A stretch of 20,885 bases of DNA from Clostridia bacterium (GCA_017517985.1 JAFWWX010000361.1:1-20885), one strand, 5' to 3'; positions 1 through 7,791 are shown, counted from the stretch's first letter. The notes: a model not told the origin generated them from the sequence alone. Program-made: numbers and translations.

Positions 1-1929
1 ATTTTTATAAGAGCAGTGCCAAACCGTCCGGAAAACGAAAATAAAGCCGGATTCAATGAGTCGGAATATCTCAGGTCACAGCATATTTTTATAACCTGTG
101 ACTACAGCGAAGAATTAAGACTCATCCAAAAGGGTAGCAAAAGCTTTATTGATAATATCAGAGAAAGACTATCCGGAAATCTTACAAGATATATCGGAAA
201 GTATTCTGTAAAGGACGAAACTGCTATTGCGAAATGTATGCTTTTAGGCGATAAGACAGGCGTATCAAATAAGCTTAAAGAAATGTTCAGGGGAGCCGGC
301 ATTTCACATGTTCTCAGCGTGTCAGGGCTTCATCTTTCTATACTATTTATGACGCTGTCGGTAATTTTACGACTTCACATAAGAACCCCCAGAAGAAGAT
401 TTATCTATGCGGAAACGCTTTCGTGCATACTAATTTTCATTTATATGGCTCTTGCTAATTTTACCCCGTCTATTATGCGTGCCGGATTTATGCTGATTAT
501 TATGAATATTTATTCAGCGGCAGCATTTTACATAAGAAAATTCGGAAAGTCAAAAAAGACTACGGAAGCATCGCTTGATGAGGACGGAATATCCTATCTT
601 CATAACACTTGTTATTATGACTTGGACACATCCTTTAAAATCGGGGTTTTTGATTCTGTTTCGGCTCTTTTCTTTGCCGGTGCAATTATCTGCATAATTT
701 CGCCCTATTCGGTTTTTGATGTGGGAATGCAGCTGTCATTTATGTCAACTCTAGGTATTCTTATTTCCGTTTCGGTTTTGCAAAGAGTTTATAAAAAGAT
801 AAGGTTTTTACCTTTGCGTGTTGTAATAGCATCTTTGTTTGTAACTTTCTCGGCGGTCAGCTTTACACTCCCTGTCTGCATTTATAATTTCGGTGAATTG
901 TCAACTATGAGTGCTGTCTCCAATCTTCTGATTACGCCTTTAATGGTGCCATTGCTTGCAATACTTCTTGTGCTGGCACTTATGTCATTTTTACCTCAGG
1001 TTGGACTTGTTGCGGGTGTATGTTCTTTTCTCGGGTGGATTTCGGAAATTGTTTGTTCAGTATGCATAAAGATTGCAGAACGTTGCTCATCCCTTTATTT
1101 TTCTGTTGTTACGGCAGAGGAAAACCTATTTCTGACACTGATATTTATTGTAGTCCTTATTTTTACTGTTACCTGTATGTTTCTTGGTATTAGGCAAATG
1201 AAATGCGTGGGTTTCTTTGCGATTCTCTGTTTTTATTTTATCTTTATGACAGTGAGTTTTCTTGAAGCTGTATCTGATTTTCTGACGCCGAGGGTTAATA
1301 TGTGTACTGTAGATAAGCACCCGTATATGTGCGTTATGATAAGAGATACGAGAATAGTGTTTGACGATTTGTCCGGTGTAGCCTCAAACAGCGTTATGCA
1401 AAAGGTTACAGGACATCAGATTTATGACACAAATAATATATATCTTGTCCTGCCACGCACACAGCCGTGTTTTGACGAAGCACTTTTCAATATAATGTGT
1501 TTTGACAAAAGCGATGGAATTGATACACTGCTTCTTCCGTCAAAAGAATTATTTGAAGATACCGGAGCAAATATAGCGGAGTATTCCGATTTTGTGACAA
1601 ATCTTGGTGAGGGCGGTTATAATATCGAATTTTATTCCGACAAATTTATGGTTGAAAATGTAAAGTTTGATATTGATGTTACCGATAGGGCTTCAAAGGT
1701 TATCTTTGGCGATGTAAGTGTTATTTTTGCCGGAGAATACAATGAAGAATATGCAGGAAAGGCTTCAGAGGGCTGCAAATACTGCATCTTTTTCTGCGAC
1801 AGAGCAGATAATACCGATAATCTCGGATACAACGGCGACGCCGATCTTTATGTTACATCTCCTTTTCATAATAAAATAAGAGGTGCAAAACAGATTCCGG
1901 TGAGGAACCCTGAAATACTTGGAAAATAA
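1..1929 (+). CDS. comEC: ComEC/Rec2 competence DNA channel, 5' truncated by window edge
   Basis: This is the membrane channel that carries single-stranded DNA into the cytoplasm during natural transformation. The frame is open back to base 1 with no stop, so the real start lies outside the window; the GTG at 16 is internal. Bases 298-345 encode the competence-domain signature GAGISHVLSVSGLHLSIL, followed by many hydrophobic segments up to about base 1275. The helical part includes the family-typical VGMQLSFMSTLGI segment near base 720, preceded by a polar insert of about 35 residues (bases 541-645). The last 210 codons occupy the place of the family's metallo-beta-lactamase-like domain, but no HxHxDH motif is visible, so that domain is degenerate. 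The gene converges on the GH39-like gene and ends at a shared hairpin. Identity is secure; the loss of the nuclease motif is read directly from the translation. Confidence 0.93.
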   Translation: MFIRAVPNRPENENKAGFNESEYLRSQHIFITCDYSEELRLIQKGSKSFIDNIRERLSGNLTRYIGKYSVKDETAIAKCMLLGDKTGVSNKLKEMFRGAGISHVLSVSGLHLSILFMTLSVILRLHIRTPRRRFIYAETLSCILIFIYMALANFTPSIMRAGFMLIIMNIYSAAAFYIRKFGKSKKTTEASLDEDGISYLHNTCYYDLDTSFKIGVFDSVSALFFAGAIICIISPYSVFDVGMQLSFMSTLGILISVSVLQRVYKKIRFLPLRVVIASLFVTFSAVSFTLPVCIYNFGELSTMSAVSNLLITPLMVPLLAILLVLALMSFLPQVGLVAGVCSFLGWISEIVCSVCIKIAERCSSLYFSVVTAEENLFLTLIFIVVLIFTVTCMFLGIRQMKCVGFFAILCFYFIFMTVSFLEAVSDFLTPRVNMCTVDKHPYMCVMIRDTRIVFDDLSGVASNSVMQKVTGHQIYDTNNIYLVLPRTQPCFDEALFNIMCFDKSDGIDTLLLPSKELFEDTGANIAEYSDFVTNLGEGGYNIEFYSDKFMVENVKFDIDVTDRASKVIFGDVSVIFAGEYNEEYAGKASEGCKYCIFFCDRADNTDNLGYNGDADLYVTSPFHNKIRGAKQIPVRNPEILGK

Positions 1930-1934
1930 AATGT

Positions 1935-1964
1935 GGGACTGCAGAAGATTTTTTTTGCAGTCCC
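1935..1964. terminator. Bidirectional terminator between comEC and the GH39-like gene
   Basis: Perfect 9-bp inverted repeat GGGACTGCA / TGCAGTCCC (1935-1943 and 1956-1964) with a T-rich loop. AAAATTTT follows on the plus side, and T-rich sequence (ACATTTTATTTT) follows when read on the minus strand. It begins six bases after the comEC stop and lies about 75 bases beyond the end of the convergent minus-strand gene, so it can serve both. Confidence 0.8.
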
Positions 1965-2039
1965 AAAATTTTAAAGTATTCAAGTTGTTGATAGAAGTTA
2001 TATGCATTTTGCTGTTTAAAACAGAAATACCAGCTTTGC

Positions 2040-3104
2040 TTACACAAGCTTTACAAGCACAACCGATTCCGCCCCCATATTGTAGCTTTCAGGAATCTCT
2101 CCGCTGTAAACAAGTTCAAGGTCGTGTTCTTCGTCAAGAAGATAAATCTCGCATTTCTTGCCGAAAACGCCCTTGAGGTCAAATACAAGCTCGTGGTGGA
2201 GCTTTTCATAAGGGTTGAAGTTTGCAAGCATAAACACACCTTTGTCGTCATTTTTTGCACCCACAACATAAACATGGTCAGCTGCAGAGTCACTTGTTAC
2301 TTCTATTCCGAGAGAAGAAATAGCGCAAAAGGCGTCGAAGGCAAGAGCGACTTTGTTATTTTTACCGAAATTTTCTTTGCCGTAAAGTGCAATATCAACA
2401 GGGGTTTTCTGTAATGAAATAAGGGTTGCTGCAACAAAAGCGGCTTCTCTAGTTTCAGCTTCTTTTGCGTCAGGGGAGCTTTTTGAATTGTACTGCCACG
2501 CAGTAATAATATTATCCGTTTCGGAAAATTCATATTTATCAAGCAAAGTGCGTGCAGCATAGATGTAATTCTGAAGCTGTTCTGATTTTGTGACACTTTT
2601 TTTCCAGGAGAAAAAATCAAGCGGTATACGTTTATCCAGTGCAAGATAATTCATAAATTCGTGGACATAATCACTTACGCAGTCCTGAAACGAGCCTGCA
2701 CCGACCTTGATGTCAGGAAATTCCTGCTTTAGGGCTATGGCACAATGGGCGTATATTTCAAAAAACTTTCGGCAGGGGATGTTTGCACTGTCGGGACAGC
2801 TGAGCAATTCAAAATATTCTGTACCGTTTCCCTTGAGGCTTTCCACGGTGCTTTTCAGCTCTTTTATATAATCTGACAGTTGTTCTTCTGTTTCAGGGAG
2901 GCTTCCTTTACAAAGAAAAGCTACAAGACCAGTATCTGTTGAACTTTCGGAAATGCTTTTTATTTTTCCTTTTGGATTTGTGAAGTCTACGAGTATTTTT
3001 TCTCTTTTATCTATCGGCTTATGCTCGCCTGAATTTTCATAATGTATAAGATTTTTCAATGCCTCAAGCTCGCTGAGCGAGGCTATTTTTTTGAAGTTGT
3101 CCAT
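2040..3104 (-). CDS. GH39-like (clan GH-A) protein, probably catalytically inactive
   Basis: The 354-residue product resembles glycoside hydrolase family 39 (beta-xylosidase type) proteins. FTNPKGKIKS (41-50) matches the usual N-terminal strand. EYFELLSCPDS (96-106) sits where homologs have a YWEIWNEPD-like motif, followed by the typical long helix and DIKVGAGSF (131-139). PLDFFSWKK (161-169) corresponds to a DFFSWH motif, and TAWQYN (201-206) to NEWNY. In these alignments the acid/base Glu becomes Cys103, the nucleophile Glu becomes Ala202, and the His after SW becomes Lys. The section between residues 50 and 96 also looks about 100 residues shorter than in active relatives as I remember them. 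The frame is intact, with AAAGGAG before ATG 3104 and a good promoter. No signal peptide is seen, so the protein is probably cytoplasmic. Family assignment is by motif recall, not by a search; function is unknown. Confidence 0.72.
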   Translation of the reverse strand: MDNFKKIASLSELEALKNLIHYENSGEHKPIDKREKILVDFTNPKGKIKSISESSTDTGLVAFLCKGSLPETEEQLSDYIKELKSTVESLKGNGTEYFELLSCPDSANIPCRKFFEIYAHCAIALKQEFPDIKVGAGSFQDCVSDYVHEFMNYLALDKRIPLDFFSWKKSVTKSEQLQNYIYAARTLLDKYEFSETDNIITAWQYNSKSSPDAKEAETREAAFVAATLISLQKTPVDIALYGKENFGKNNKVALAFDAFCAISSLGIEVTSDSAADHVYVVGAKNDDKGVFMLANFNPYEKLHHELVFDLKGVFGKKCEIYLLDEEHDLELVYSGEIPESYNMGAESVVLVKLV

Positions 3105-3136
3105 TCGTCTTTACTCCTTTTGACTTTTCTTATGAC

Positions 3137-3165
3137 AGTATAGCACACAAAGAAGTGGATTTCAA
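3137..3165 (-). promoter_or_regulatory. Sigma-A-type promoter of the GH39-like gene
   Basis: Read on the minus strand: TTGAAA (3165-3160), a 17-base spacer, then TATACT (3142-3137). Expected transcript start is near 3130, giving a leader of about 25 bases with AAAGGAG at 3119-3113 before the ATG at 3104. Close match to the vegetative consensus with ideal spacing. Confidence 0.75.
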
Positions 3166-3217
3166 GAAGAAAATTCATTTTAAATAAAAACTTCAGTAGC
3201 TTTTTGAAAAAGTAAAA

Positions 3218-3247
3218 AAACTGCTCTCTGTAAAAAGAGAGCAGTTT
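3218..3247 (-). terminator. Intrinsic terminator of the ferredoxin gene
   Basis: Perfect 11-bp inverted repeat AAACTGCTCTC / GAGAGCAGTTT (3218-3228 and 3237-3247) with an 8-base loop. On the minus strand the stem is followed by a T run (TTTTTTTAC), a classic Rho-independent terminator. It lies about 28 bases past the ferredoxin stop and before the promoter of the next minus-strand gene. Confidence 0.88.
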
Positions 3248-3274
3248 CTTTATGTACTCAAGGTAGTCCTTTGC

Positions 3275-3445
3275 TTATTCAGCAGCAGGAGCGTCAACGG
3301 GACAAGCATCTGCGCAAGTACCGCAGTCAACACATTCATCAGCGTTGATAACATACTTTCCGTCTGCTTCGGAGATACACTCGGTAGGACAAGCGTCAGC
3401 GCAAGCGCCGCAGCCGATGCATTCGTCAGAAATCTTATATGCCAT
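3275..3445 (-). CDS. 2[4Fe-4S] clostridial-type ferredoxin
   Basis: Small soluble electron carrier of 56 residues with two 4Fe-4S clusters, serving low-potential reactions such as those of pyruvate:ferredoxin oxidoreductase or hydrogenase in anaerobes. Two classical motifs are present: CIGCGACADACP (residues 9-20) and CVDCGTCADACP (38-49), giving all eight cluster ligands in Cx2Cx2Cx3CP spacing. An extra Cys is at 23. The ATG at 3445 is chosen because GGAGGTG (plus-strand CACCTCC at 3452-3458) lies at ideal distance. The frame continues 14 codons further upstream, but that stretch contains the ribosome site and lacks one of its own. The gene is monocistronic, with its own promoter and terminator. 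The tail ends in an acidic, Ala-rich stretch. Identity is certain; the specific redox partner cannot be read from sequence. Confidence 0.96.
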   Translation of the reverse strand: MAYKISDECIGCGACADACPTECISEADGKYVINADECVDCGTCADACPVDAPAAE

Positions 3446-3475
3446 TTTGCACACCTCCATAATTATTTTCGATTT

Positions 3476-3504
3476 ATTATAACACACATTATTTCGTTTG
3501 AAAA
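3476..3504 (-). promoter_or_regulatory. Promoter of the ferredoxin gene
   Basis: Minus-strand TATAAT (3481-3476) with TTTTCA (3504-3499) 17 bases upstream. The -10 is perfect and the -35 matches four of six. It is placed about 30 bases before the start codon. Confidence 0.6.
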
Positions 3505-3578
3505 GGGGTTTTTAAAACTTTTTTTGTTTTTTTGTATAAAAATGATACTATTTATCGATTGTCAGACGACGCAGTTCA

Positions 3579-3606
3579 TTGTTTATTCATTTTATCGTGC
3601 TATAAT
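3579..3606 (+). promoter_or_regulatory. Promoter of hflX
   Basis: TTGTTT (3579-3584), a 16-base spacer, then TATAAT (3601-3606) on the plus strand. The leader to the hflX start would be about 60 bases. It is divergent from the ferredoxin promoter. Confidence 0.55.
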
Positions 3607-3673
3607 ATATCCGTATAAGTATGTATATGCGTAAGTTTTATAATTATGTCACAGGGCGAAAGGATGATTTTTC

Positions 3674-5014
3674 GTGAATATAAATAAGTTTATGACAGAA
3701 GAGGAAAGAAGTAGGACAGGCGTACTTCTTGTTACTCTCATAAGAGACGGTGCAAAAAACGACGAGGCTATGGCAAGCCTTGATGAACTGCGTCTTCTTT
3801 GCGAAACCGCCCTTGAGGGCGAGTGTACCACGGTTGATTTTTATATTCTGACTCAGGCAAAAAGCTCGCCTGAGGCTGCAACCTACATTGGAAGCGGAAA
3901 GGTAGAAGAAGCGGCAAAGCTCTGCTTTGACAATGATATATCTCTTGTGGTGTTTGATACCGAACTTTCACCCTCGCAGATAAGAAATAATGAGGAAATC
4001 ATCTCCGGATACTCAAAGCAAAACAGTAATGTCAGAGTTATTGACAGAACAATGCTGATACTTGATATATTTGCAAAGCATGCTGTGACCGGAGAGGGAA
4101 AACTTCAGGTAGAAATTGCACAGCTTAAATACACAGCACCAAGACTTACGGGTAAGGGTATCGAGCTTTCCCGTCAGGGCGGTACAAGCGGTGCTGTCGG
4201 TGCAAGAGGCCCCGGTGAAACAAAGCTTGAAACAGATAGACGTCATATAAAGCGAAGAATAGAATCCCTTGAAGCACAGATTGCGGATATGGAAGCGGCA
4301 AGAAATATAAAACGCTCAAAAAGAAGTGGTAGCGGAGTATGTAATATTGCTATTGTAGGTTACACCAATGCAGGTAAGTCGACACTTCTGAATTATCTTA
4401 CAGACGCAGGTATTCTTGCAGAAAATAAACTTTTCGCGACCCTTGACCCCACAACAAGAAGACTGTCACTTCCATCGGGTAAAGAGGTACTTCTTACAGA
4501 TACCGTAGGATTTATAAATAATCTTCCCCACAGACTTGTCGAGGCGTTTAAGTCAACCCTTGACGAAGTTAGATTTGCGGATATTCTTCTTATAGTTGCC
4601 GATGCTTCGGATACCGATACCGAGAAAAAGATTGATGTAACACGAAAAATAATAAACGAATTGGATGCAGGTGGTAAGCCTTGTATTCTTGTTTACAACA
4701 AATGTGACGGACTTGATTTTCTGCCATTTAACGGAGACGAGGAGAGACTCTCACAGATGTCTGCCGTATGTATTTCTGCAAAGACCGGAGCTGGTATTGA
4801 CAATTTGCTCTCGCTTCTTGAGGACACGGTCAACAGTCTTACAAAAGAGGTAAAATTCCTGTTTCCCTTTGATATGCAGAGCGCTGTAAATACTCTTTAC
4901 AGACGTGCAAGTGTTATTTCCGTTGAATATACTGATAATGGTACTGAGGTTGTGGCACTTGTGGATAACGAGCTTGCCGGCAAATATGCGGAGTATGAGG
5001 TAAAGGACAAATAG
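3674..5014 (+). CDS. hflX: Ribosome-associated GTPase HflX
   Basis: HflX is a translational GTPase-like protein that binds the 50S subunit and can split stalled or stressed ribosomes. The product has 446 residues, normal for the family. The N-terminal domain spans about 15-110, with YIGSGKVEE at 71-79. The helical middle region carries GARGPGETKLETDRR (176-190). The G domain follows: G1 GYTNAGKS (229-236), G3 DTVGF (276-280), G4 NKCD (342-345) and G5 SAKTG (368-372). A C-terminal domain closes the protein. All nucleotide-binding residues look intact. The start is the GTG at 3674, preceded by AAAGGATG; ATG 3692 (Met7) is an alternative. The gene has its own promoter and no obvious terminator hairpin before the next cassette, so read-through into 5109-7724 is possible. 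Confidence 0.96.
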   Translation: MNINKFMTEEERSRTGVLLVTLIRDGAKNDEAMASLDELRLLCETALEGECTTVDFYILTQAKSSPEAATYIGSGKVEEAAKLCFDNDISLVVFDTELSPSQIRNNEEIISGYSKQNSNVRVIDRTMLILDIFAKHAVTGEGKLQVEIAQLKYTAPRLTGKGIELSRQGGTSGAVGARGPGETKLETDRRHIKRRIESLEAQIADMEAARNIKRSKRSGSGVCNIAIVGYTNAGKSTLLNYLTDAGILAENKLFATLDPTTRRLSLPSGKEVLLTDTVGFINNLPHRLVEAFKSTLDEVRFADILLIVADASDTDTEKKIDVTRKIINELDAGGKPCILVYNKCDGLDFLPFNGDEERLSQMSAVCISAKTGAGIDNLLSLLEDTVNSLTKEVKFLFPFDMQSAVNTLYRRASVISVEYTDNGTEVVALVDNELAGKYAEYEVKDK

Positions 5015-5085
5015 TGTCTTGCTCCGGCAGATAATGATTAATTTTATAAAAAGACGAATTTAATTAATTGTTTTTTGGAGATAAA

Positions 5086-5112
5086 ATGGATAAATTAAGG
5101 GGGATTGTATGA
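5086..5112 (+). other. Possible 8-codon leader ORF coupled to the ADP-ribosylglycohydrolase gene
   Basis: ATG at 5086 opens an ORF encoding MDKLRGIV, with GGAG at 5077-5080 in front of it. Its TGA stop (5110-5112) overlaps the ATG of the next gene (5109-5111) in an ATGA junction. The strong AAGGGGG site for the downstream gene lies inside this mini-ORF. This is suggestive of translational coupling, but ORFs this short arise by chance. Confidence 0.25.
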
Positions 5113-6059
5113 ATAATGGCGAAATTATTACCGGCGCTGTTTTAGGGCATGTTATTGGCGATGCCTTGGGTGTACCGGTCGAATTTTACCCGAGAACGAA
5201 ATTAGAAAACAATCCTGTCGACTGTATGTTATCATACGGCACTCACTATATGCCCAAAGGGACTTGGTCGGATGATTCTTCGATGATGTTATGCACTTTG
5301 TTGAGTATTATTGAAAAACGTAATATAGATTTTGAGGATATTATGACACGGTTTTCGCTGTGGGCACGGACTGGATATATGACACCTCACGGAAAGCCGT
5401 TCGGAATAGGTCGGACAACTTTAAAATCTATTGCAAAATTCTGGCGTGGCGAGAACGCAACAAATTGCGGTTGCCTTGCCGAAAGAGATAATGGCAATGG
5501 GTCGTTAATGCGAATTTTACCGATTTCGTTAGTTAATTCATTTTCAGATTCAGGGACAGACGAAAAGATTCAAAGAGTCCATAAGATTTCCTCACTGACC
5601 CACGCTCATGAGCGATCGTGTGTGGCTTGCGGTATTTACAATTTTATTTTAGAAGAAATAGTTCGTGTACAAAACAAATCAGCCATAGCTCTTGGATTAG
5701 AAAAAGCTATGAACTATTACAAATATAGTTCCGAAATTCAGGTGTTTGAACGATTATTTGAAACAGGCTTTTCCAATTTTGAAAGTTGCGAAATTAAAAG
5801 TAGTGGATATGTTGTTGATACTCTTGAGTCAGCAATTTGGAGTTTACTTAATTCCGAAAACTATAAAGACACCGTTTTGTGTGCTGTCAATTTAGGTGGA
5901 GACACTGATACAATAGCTGCCATAGCCGGAGGACTTGCCGGAGCATTATATGGCTATGATGATTTGCCAAAAGAATGGATAAACGAAACTTTAGACAAGG
6001 ACAATATCCTTTTTATGTGCGATAATTTTAATGACATATTTAGCAGGAATGAATTATGA
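5109..6059 (+). CDS. ADP-ribosylglycohydrolase (DraG-like) family protein
   Basis: Members of this family remove ADP-ribose from proteins, nucleic acids or small molecules using a two-magnesium centre in an all-alpha fold. The 316-residue product has the characteristic motifs in order: GDALGVPVEF (17-26), GTWSDDSSM (51-59, metal-binding Ser-Asp-Asp), DNGNGSLMRILP (127-138), LTHAHERS (163-170) and NLGGDTDTIAAIAGG (261-275, metal-binding GDTD). The catalytic set appears complete. The start at ATG 5109 has AAGGGGG at 5097-5103. The gene is first in a three-gene AT-rich cassette, and the next gene starts within 40 bases. No ADP-ribosyltransferase is visible nearby, so the substrate is unknown. 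Comparable proteins are found in metabolism, stress response and toxin or phage defence. Family assignment is firm. Confidence 0.92.
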   Translation: MNNGEIITGAVLGHVIGDALGVPVEFYPRTKLENNPVDCMLSYGTHYMPKGTWSDDSSMMLCTLLSIIEKRNIDFEDIMTRFSLWARTGYMTPHGKPFGIGRTTLKSIAKFWRGENATNCGCLAERDNGNGSLMRILPISLVNSFSDSGTDEKIQRVHKISSLTHAHERSCVACGIYNFILEEIVRVQNKSAIALGLEKAMNYYKYSSEIQVFERLFETGFSNFESCEIKSSGYVVDTLESAIWSLLNSENYKDTVLCAVNLGGDTDTIAAIAGGLAGALYGYDDLPKEWINETLDKDNILFMCDNFNDIFSRNEL

Positions 6060-6095
6060 ATTATATCAATATATGTTTCGAATGGAATGATAGAT

Positions 6096-7079
6096 ATGAA
6101 AACACTAAATTTTAAGTTTAAAGATGTTACCGAAAGGGATATGGATATGCTGTTTCTTGAAGAAATAGTTTCATCAAGGGTGTTTGCAGATATTTTTCTT
6201 TCTAAAATTGGTATAGAAAACGCAAATGTTGTTGAAGCTGAAATTTCAAAAACCTCAATTGAACTCGGCGAATCCGATATGACGGTGGTGTTTTCCGTTG
6301 GAACCAGAAAACACGCTCTTTTGATTGAGGATAAAATTGATGCAATAGCTATGCCACAGCAGTGTGAGCGCTATTTCGAGAGGGGAAACCTCGGAAAAGC
6401 AAACGGTGAATACGATAACTTTGATGTTTTTATTATAGCACCGGAAAAATATTTATCACAAAATACTGAGGCAGCTGAATATCCTAACAAAGTAACTTAT
6501 GAAGAATGTTTAGAATATTTTGCATCACAAAACGATCACCGCAGCGCTTTTAGGTTTCAGCAAATCACACAAGCGATTGAAAAGCAAAAACACGGCTATC
6601 AAGTCGTTGAAAACAAAGCAGTAACTGAATTCTGGGATAAATATATTACTTACATAGAACAAAACTATCCGGAGTTATGGCTTGTTAGCAAAAGAGGTAT
6701 CAAAGGTATTAATGCACGTTGGCCACAGTATAATACGGTTATGGATAATATGATCATATACCACAAGTCCGAAGTTGGCTATGTTGATATGACAATATCC
6801 GGAGTTGCTGACAAAATAGTTCAGCTTGAACAAGCCCTTTCAGACATCGCTTTTGATTTATCCGAATTTGGGATGGCATTAGTGAAAACCGGCAAGGCGG
6901 CCGCTATAAGAATAAGAGTTCCCGAATTGGATTTTACAAAACCTTTTGAAAATTATTTTAAAGATATTCCAGTTTGTATTGACGCGATCATGAAATTAAC
7001 AAATGTAGCAAAAGAGATTTCTAAGCACGAAAGTATTGTAAAGCTTACAGAGAAACAAAAGGTTATGCGCAAAAAATAG
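6096..7079 (+). CDS. PD-(D/E)XK nuclease superfamily protein
   Basis: Protein of 327 residues resembling the PD-(D/E)XK nuclease superfamily, probably the PDDEXK_4-type group. The core is readable: Asp61 in GESDMTVVF, then LLIEDKIDA with Glu78-x-Lys80, then QCERY (89-93), a Q-x3-Y motif like that of Cas4/RecB-type nucleases. The residues needed for metal binding and catalysis are therefore present. The C-terminal part (about 165-315) is a less recognisable mixed alpha/beta region with an IRIRVPELDF strand. ATG 6096 is chosen because GGAA (6084-6087) lies 8 bases upstream; ATG 6087, three codons earlier, has no ribosome site. The gene follows the DraG-like gene closely and precedes the alpha/beta hydrolase gene, suggesting co-transcription. 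No DNA-recognition or methylase partner is seen. The role could be restriction or defence, but this is not established. Confidence 0.75.
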   Translation: MKTLNFKFKDVTERDMDMLFLEEIVSSRVFADIFLSKIGIENANVVEAEISKTSIELGESDMTVVFSVGTRKHALLIEDKIDAIAMPQQCERYFERGNLGKANGEYDNFDVFIIAPEKYLSQNTEAAEYPNKVTYEECLEYFASQNDHRSAFRFQQITQAIEKQKHGYQVVENKAVTEFWDKYITYIEQNYPELWLVSKRGIKGINARWPQYNTVMDNMIIYHKSEVGYVDMTISGVADKIVQLEQALSDIAFDLSEFGMALVKTGKAAAIRIRVPELDFTKPFENYFKDIPVCIDAIMKLTNVAKEISKHESIVKLTEKQKVMRKK

Positions 7080-7148
7080 ATTAACGTGTTCATTTCTTTA
7101 TATTGTTGCTATTTCTACCTGAATTCTTTAGCTTATGAGGTGAAAAGG

Positions 7149-7724
7149 TTGTTTGATGTCTTGATAAAGGAAAACAATATTGAATATGGAGTTATTAAGG
7201 GGAATGATAAATTATTATATATCAAGGTAGGAAACGGCGGTAGTATTTATGGTTATGCAAACAAGTATTTAAGTATTGCGAAACAAATAAATGGCGAATA
7301 TGGTCTTTCAATTTTGGTTGCGAGTAATCCTATAGAATTAGCGATAAAAGAGAGTATAAAATATGATAATGATTTTATAGATAGATACTTTCCAAATACT
7401 AAAGATATTTATGCTTTCGGTCATTCAAATGGCGGACAGATGTTAGTATCGTTTGCTTATTTGAATCCAAAAATAAAAAAAGTTTTATCTGTCAATGTTC
7501 CTCTTATGATAAATTTACATAAAACAAAAGAAGGAATTTCAAAATTTAACGGAGAGCATATGACTATGATATATGGGGAAAAAGACCCTAGTTTCCGATA
7601 TGTAGAGATTCTGGATTCAAGTGTATCATCAAAATTTAGTTATTACACCATAAAAAATGCTAACCATCATTTTGAGAATATGCTTGAGGAATTCATCTTG
7701 TTGCCTAAACAATTTTTGTTTTAG
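7149..7724 (+). CDS. Small alpha/beta-hydrolase fold protein
   Basis: Protein of about 191 residues with features of a serine alpha/beta hydrolase: nucleophile elbow GHSNGG (91-96, Ser93), an acidic residue in YGEKDPS (Asp146), and a likely catalytic histidine in NANHHF (171-175). VGNGGSIYG (27-35) may form the oxyanion region. No lid domain or signal peptide is seen. The frame is open from GTG 7086, but no ribosome site precedes that codon. GAGGTG at 7137-7142 supports TTG 7149 (alternatively GTG 7140, giving three more residues). The gene is AT-rich: one 60-base line (7141-7200) has 17 G or C, against 28 in a sample line of uvrB. It is last in the three-gene cassette. The substrate is unknown; an esterase, lipase or acyl hydrolase are options. 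Confidence 0.7.
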   Translation: MFDVLIKENNIEYGVIKGNDKLLYIKVGNGGSIYGYANKYLSIAKQINGEYGLSILVASNPIELAIKESIKYDNDFIDRYFPNTKDIYAFGHSNGGQMLVSFAYLNPKIKKVLSVNVPLMINLHKTKEGISKFNGEHMTMIYGEKDPSFRYVEILDSSVSSKFSYYTIKNANHHFENMLEEFILLPKQFLF

Positions 7725-7791
7725 AATGTGTTAATATACAAGGCAGACCATTGAATGCAACGTGAGATAATCAAAAGAAAGGAGTGACACC

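Noticed and set aside
1765..2007. Minus-strand open frames across the end of comEC
   Set aside because: They are in antisense to a well-supported gene and span its terminator hairpin; no ribosome site or family features.
3505..3673. Possible riboswitch or structured leader upstream of hflX
   Set aside because: Apart from the promoter and T-rich stretches, no conserved fold or long inverted repeat is visible.
5019..5048. Possible promoter TTGCTC-18-TTTATA before the three-gene cassette
   Set aside because: Both boxes match the consensus poorly; read-through from hflX is equally possible.
6056..6115. 19-codon ORF starting in an ATGA overlap with the ADP-ribosylglycohydrolase stop
   Set aside because: It overlaps the start of the nuclease-like gene in another frame and has no ribosome site of its own; too short to support.
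5015..7791. Direct repeats or attachment sites flanking the three-gene cassette
   Set aside because: Only short matches such as AGATAAT and GGCAGA were found on both sides, no better than chance. No integrase, transposase or tRNA gene is present.
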